From CAWBNS01 sp964445105 (GTDB lineage: Bacteria > Chlamydiota > Chlamydiia > Chlamydiales > JAJFMA01): a DNA stretch of 16,266 bases. The translations under genes were made by a program, and so were the position numbers. Positions 15,817 to 16,266 of the stretch are shown here, one piece after another. The stretch spans positions 1-16,266 of the forward strand of contig CAYUJS010000044.1 of the NCBI GenBank assembly GCA_964445105.1, in the 5' to 3' direction. Below the pieces are notes generated by a model. That model searched no databases, had not been told where the DNA came from, and saw only the letters and a program-made list of their open reading frames with translations. The number at the start of each line of letters is the position of its first letter. Within the stretch, counting starts at the first letter, position 1.

Positions 15817-16266
15817 TTATTTTTTGCTCATCGTATCGATGATCACCAGCATATTGGCTTTGGAGATGTCGCTAACGCCGACTAATTTTTTCGCTTTGTT
15901 TGTTTTAGGATTGTAGACAACCACGGTGGGGGTGTTTTCTACCTTAAACTTTTTTGTCATCTGCCTGAAATAGGTTTTGCCTTGCTCTATTTGAGCGCCG
16001 CCAATTTGAGAGTACTGTGCCCCATTTTTCTTTGCGAGTGCCTCGATATCGGCGTCCGTGGGCGAGTTGTTTTTTTCGGCTATCTCCTGAAGATCGTGTC
16101 TCAGCTGTAAATACTTATCTTTGTTTTTGAGCAGAAAAGACAGATTGTAGGGCACAAAATTGAAGGAATCTTGATGAATAGGTACGTCAATGAAAATGAG
16201 CTGTGCTTTTTGCATGATTTGTGGATAAAGCTTCTCAAGCGTGGGCTGCGCCTTGCGACAGGCGGG
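15817..16266 (-). CDS. Thioredoxin-fold (DsbA/DsbC-like) disulfide protein, N-terminus outside window
   Basis: The open frame continues from the window edge through ATG 16215, so that ATG is internal and 150 codons of the gene are visible. The first residues are PACRKAQPTLEKLYPQI; with a Cys just outside they would make a CPAC active site followed by the usual amphipathic helix. A later segment KVENTPTVVVYNP supplies the thioredoxin-fold cis-proline (TP before a beta strand). Between them is a helical insertion (about 75 residues, rich in Lys, Gln and Asn), the layout of DsbA/DsbG-type periplasmic oxidoreductases and isomerases. A signal peptide would lie outside the window. Likely role: forming or shuffling disulfides in envelope proteins, which matters in chlamydiae because their outer membrane is cysteine cross-linked; that link is inference. 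Confidence 0.78.
   Translation of the reverse strand, partial: PACRKAQPTLEKLYPQIMQKAQLIFIDVPIHQDSFNFVPYNLSFLLKNKDKYLQLRHDLQEIAEKNNSPTDADIEALAKKNGAQYSQIGGAQIEQGKTYFRQMTKKFKVENTPTVVVYNPKTNKAKKLVGVSDISKANMLVIIDTMSKK

Overview
The window looks like part of the chromosome of an environmental (amoeba- or animal-associated) member of the Chlamydiota. This is inferred from sequence character alone. The MgtE protein reads like the chlamydial form (for example MTNEFFAF, AVWMLDDLSDRR). A degraded AAA ATPase is of a type I associate with Parachlamydia-like genomes. A giant coiled-coil protein carries a long two-lobed hydrophobic segment near its C-terminus, as in chlamydial inclusion-membrane proteins. 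Promoter-like sites have the ordinary sigma70/sigma66 spacing. Another intracellular Gram-negative lineage cannot be excluded without a phylogeny.

Layout. 1-1540 (minus): aminopeptidase N, with its C-terminus outside the window. 1541-1815: divergent intergenic region with a promoter for the next operon and one copy of a short dispersed repeat. 1816-6055 (plus): a compact three-gene operon coding for a long TPR protein, the magnesium channel MgtE (GTG start) and a class I methyltransferase that overlaps mgtE by 17 bp. 6056-6257: AT-rich intergenic region with a good promoter. 6258-11753 (plus): a 1831-residue coiled-coil protein of unknown function with a roughly 355-residue internal tandem duplication and a bilobed hydrophobic segment; it is the most interesting gene here. 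11736-13989 (minus): kbl-tdh, the two-enzyme threonine-to-glycine pathway, whose tdh end overlaps the end of the giant gene by 18 bp. 13990-14235: intergenic region with a kbl promoter and a second, longer copy of the dispersed repeat. 14236-15743 (plus): an AAA ATPase pseudogene with several stops, a frameshift, a probable internal deletion and a 126-bp MITE-like insertion. 15770-15807: a near-perfect palindrome. 15817-16266 (minus): a thioredoxin-fold protein whose N-terminus, with the first cysteine of the active site, lies outside the window.

How the genes fit together. pepN and kbl-tdh are amino-acid catabolism genes (peptide to amino acid; threonine to glycine plus acetyl-CoA), in keeping with a parasite or symbiont that feeds on host peptides. 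The TPR-MgtE-methyltransferase operon joins magnesium uptake to two proteins of unknown target. The giant protein stands alone with its own promoter and has the architecture expected of a secreted or membrane-inserted host-interaction factor, although nothing in the sequence proves secretion. The right-hand 1.5 kb is decaying mobile or accessory DNA.
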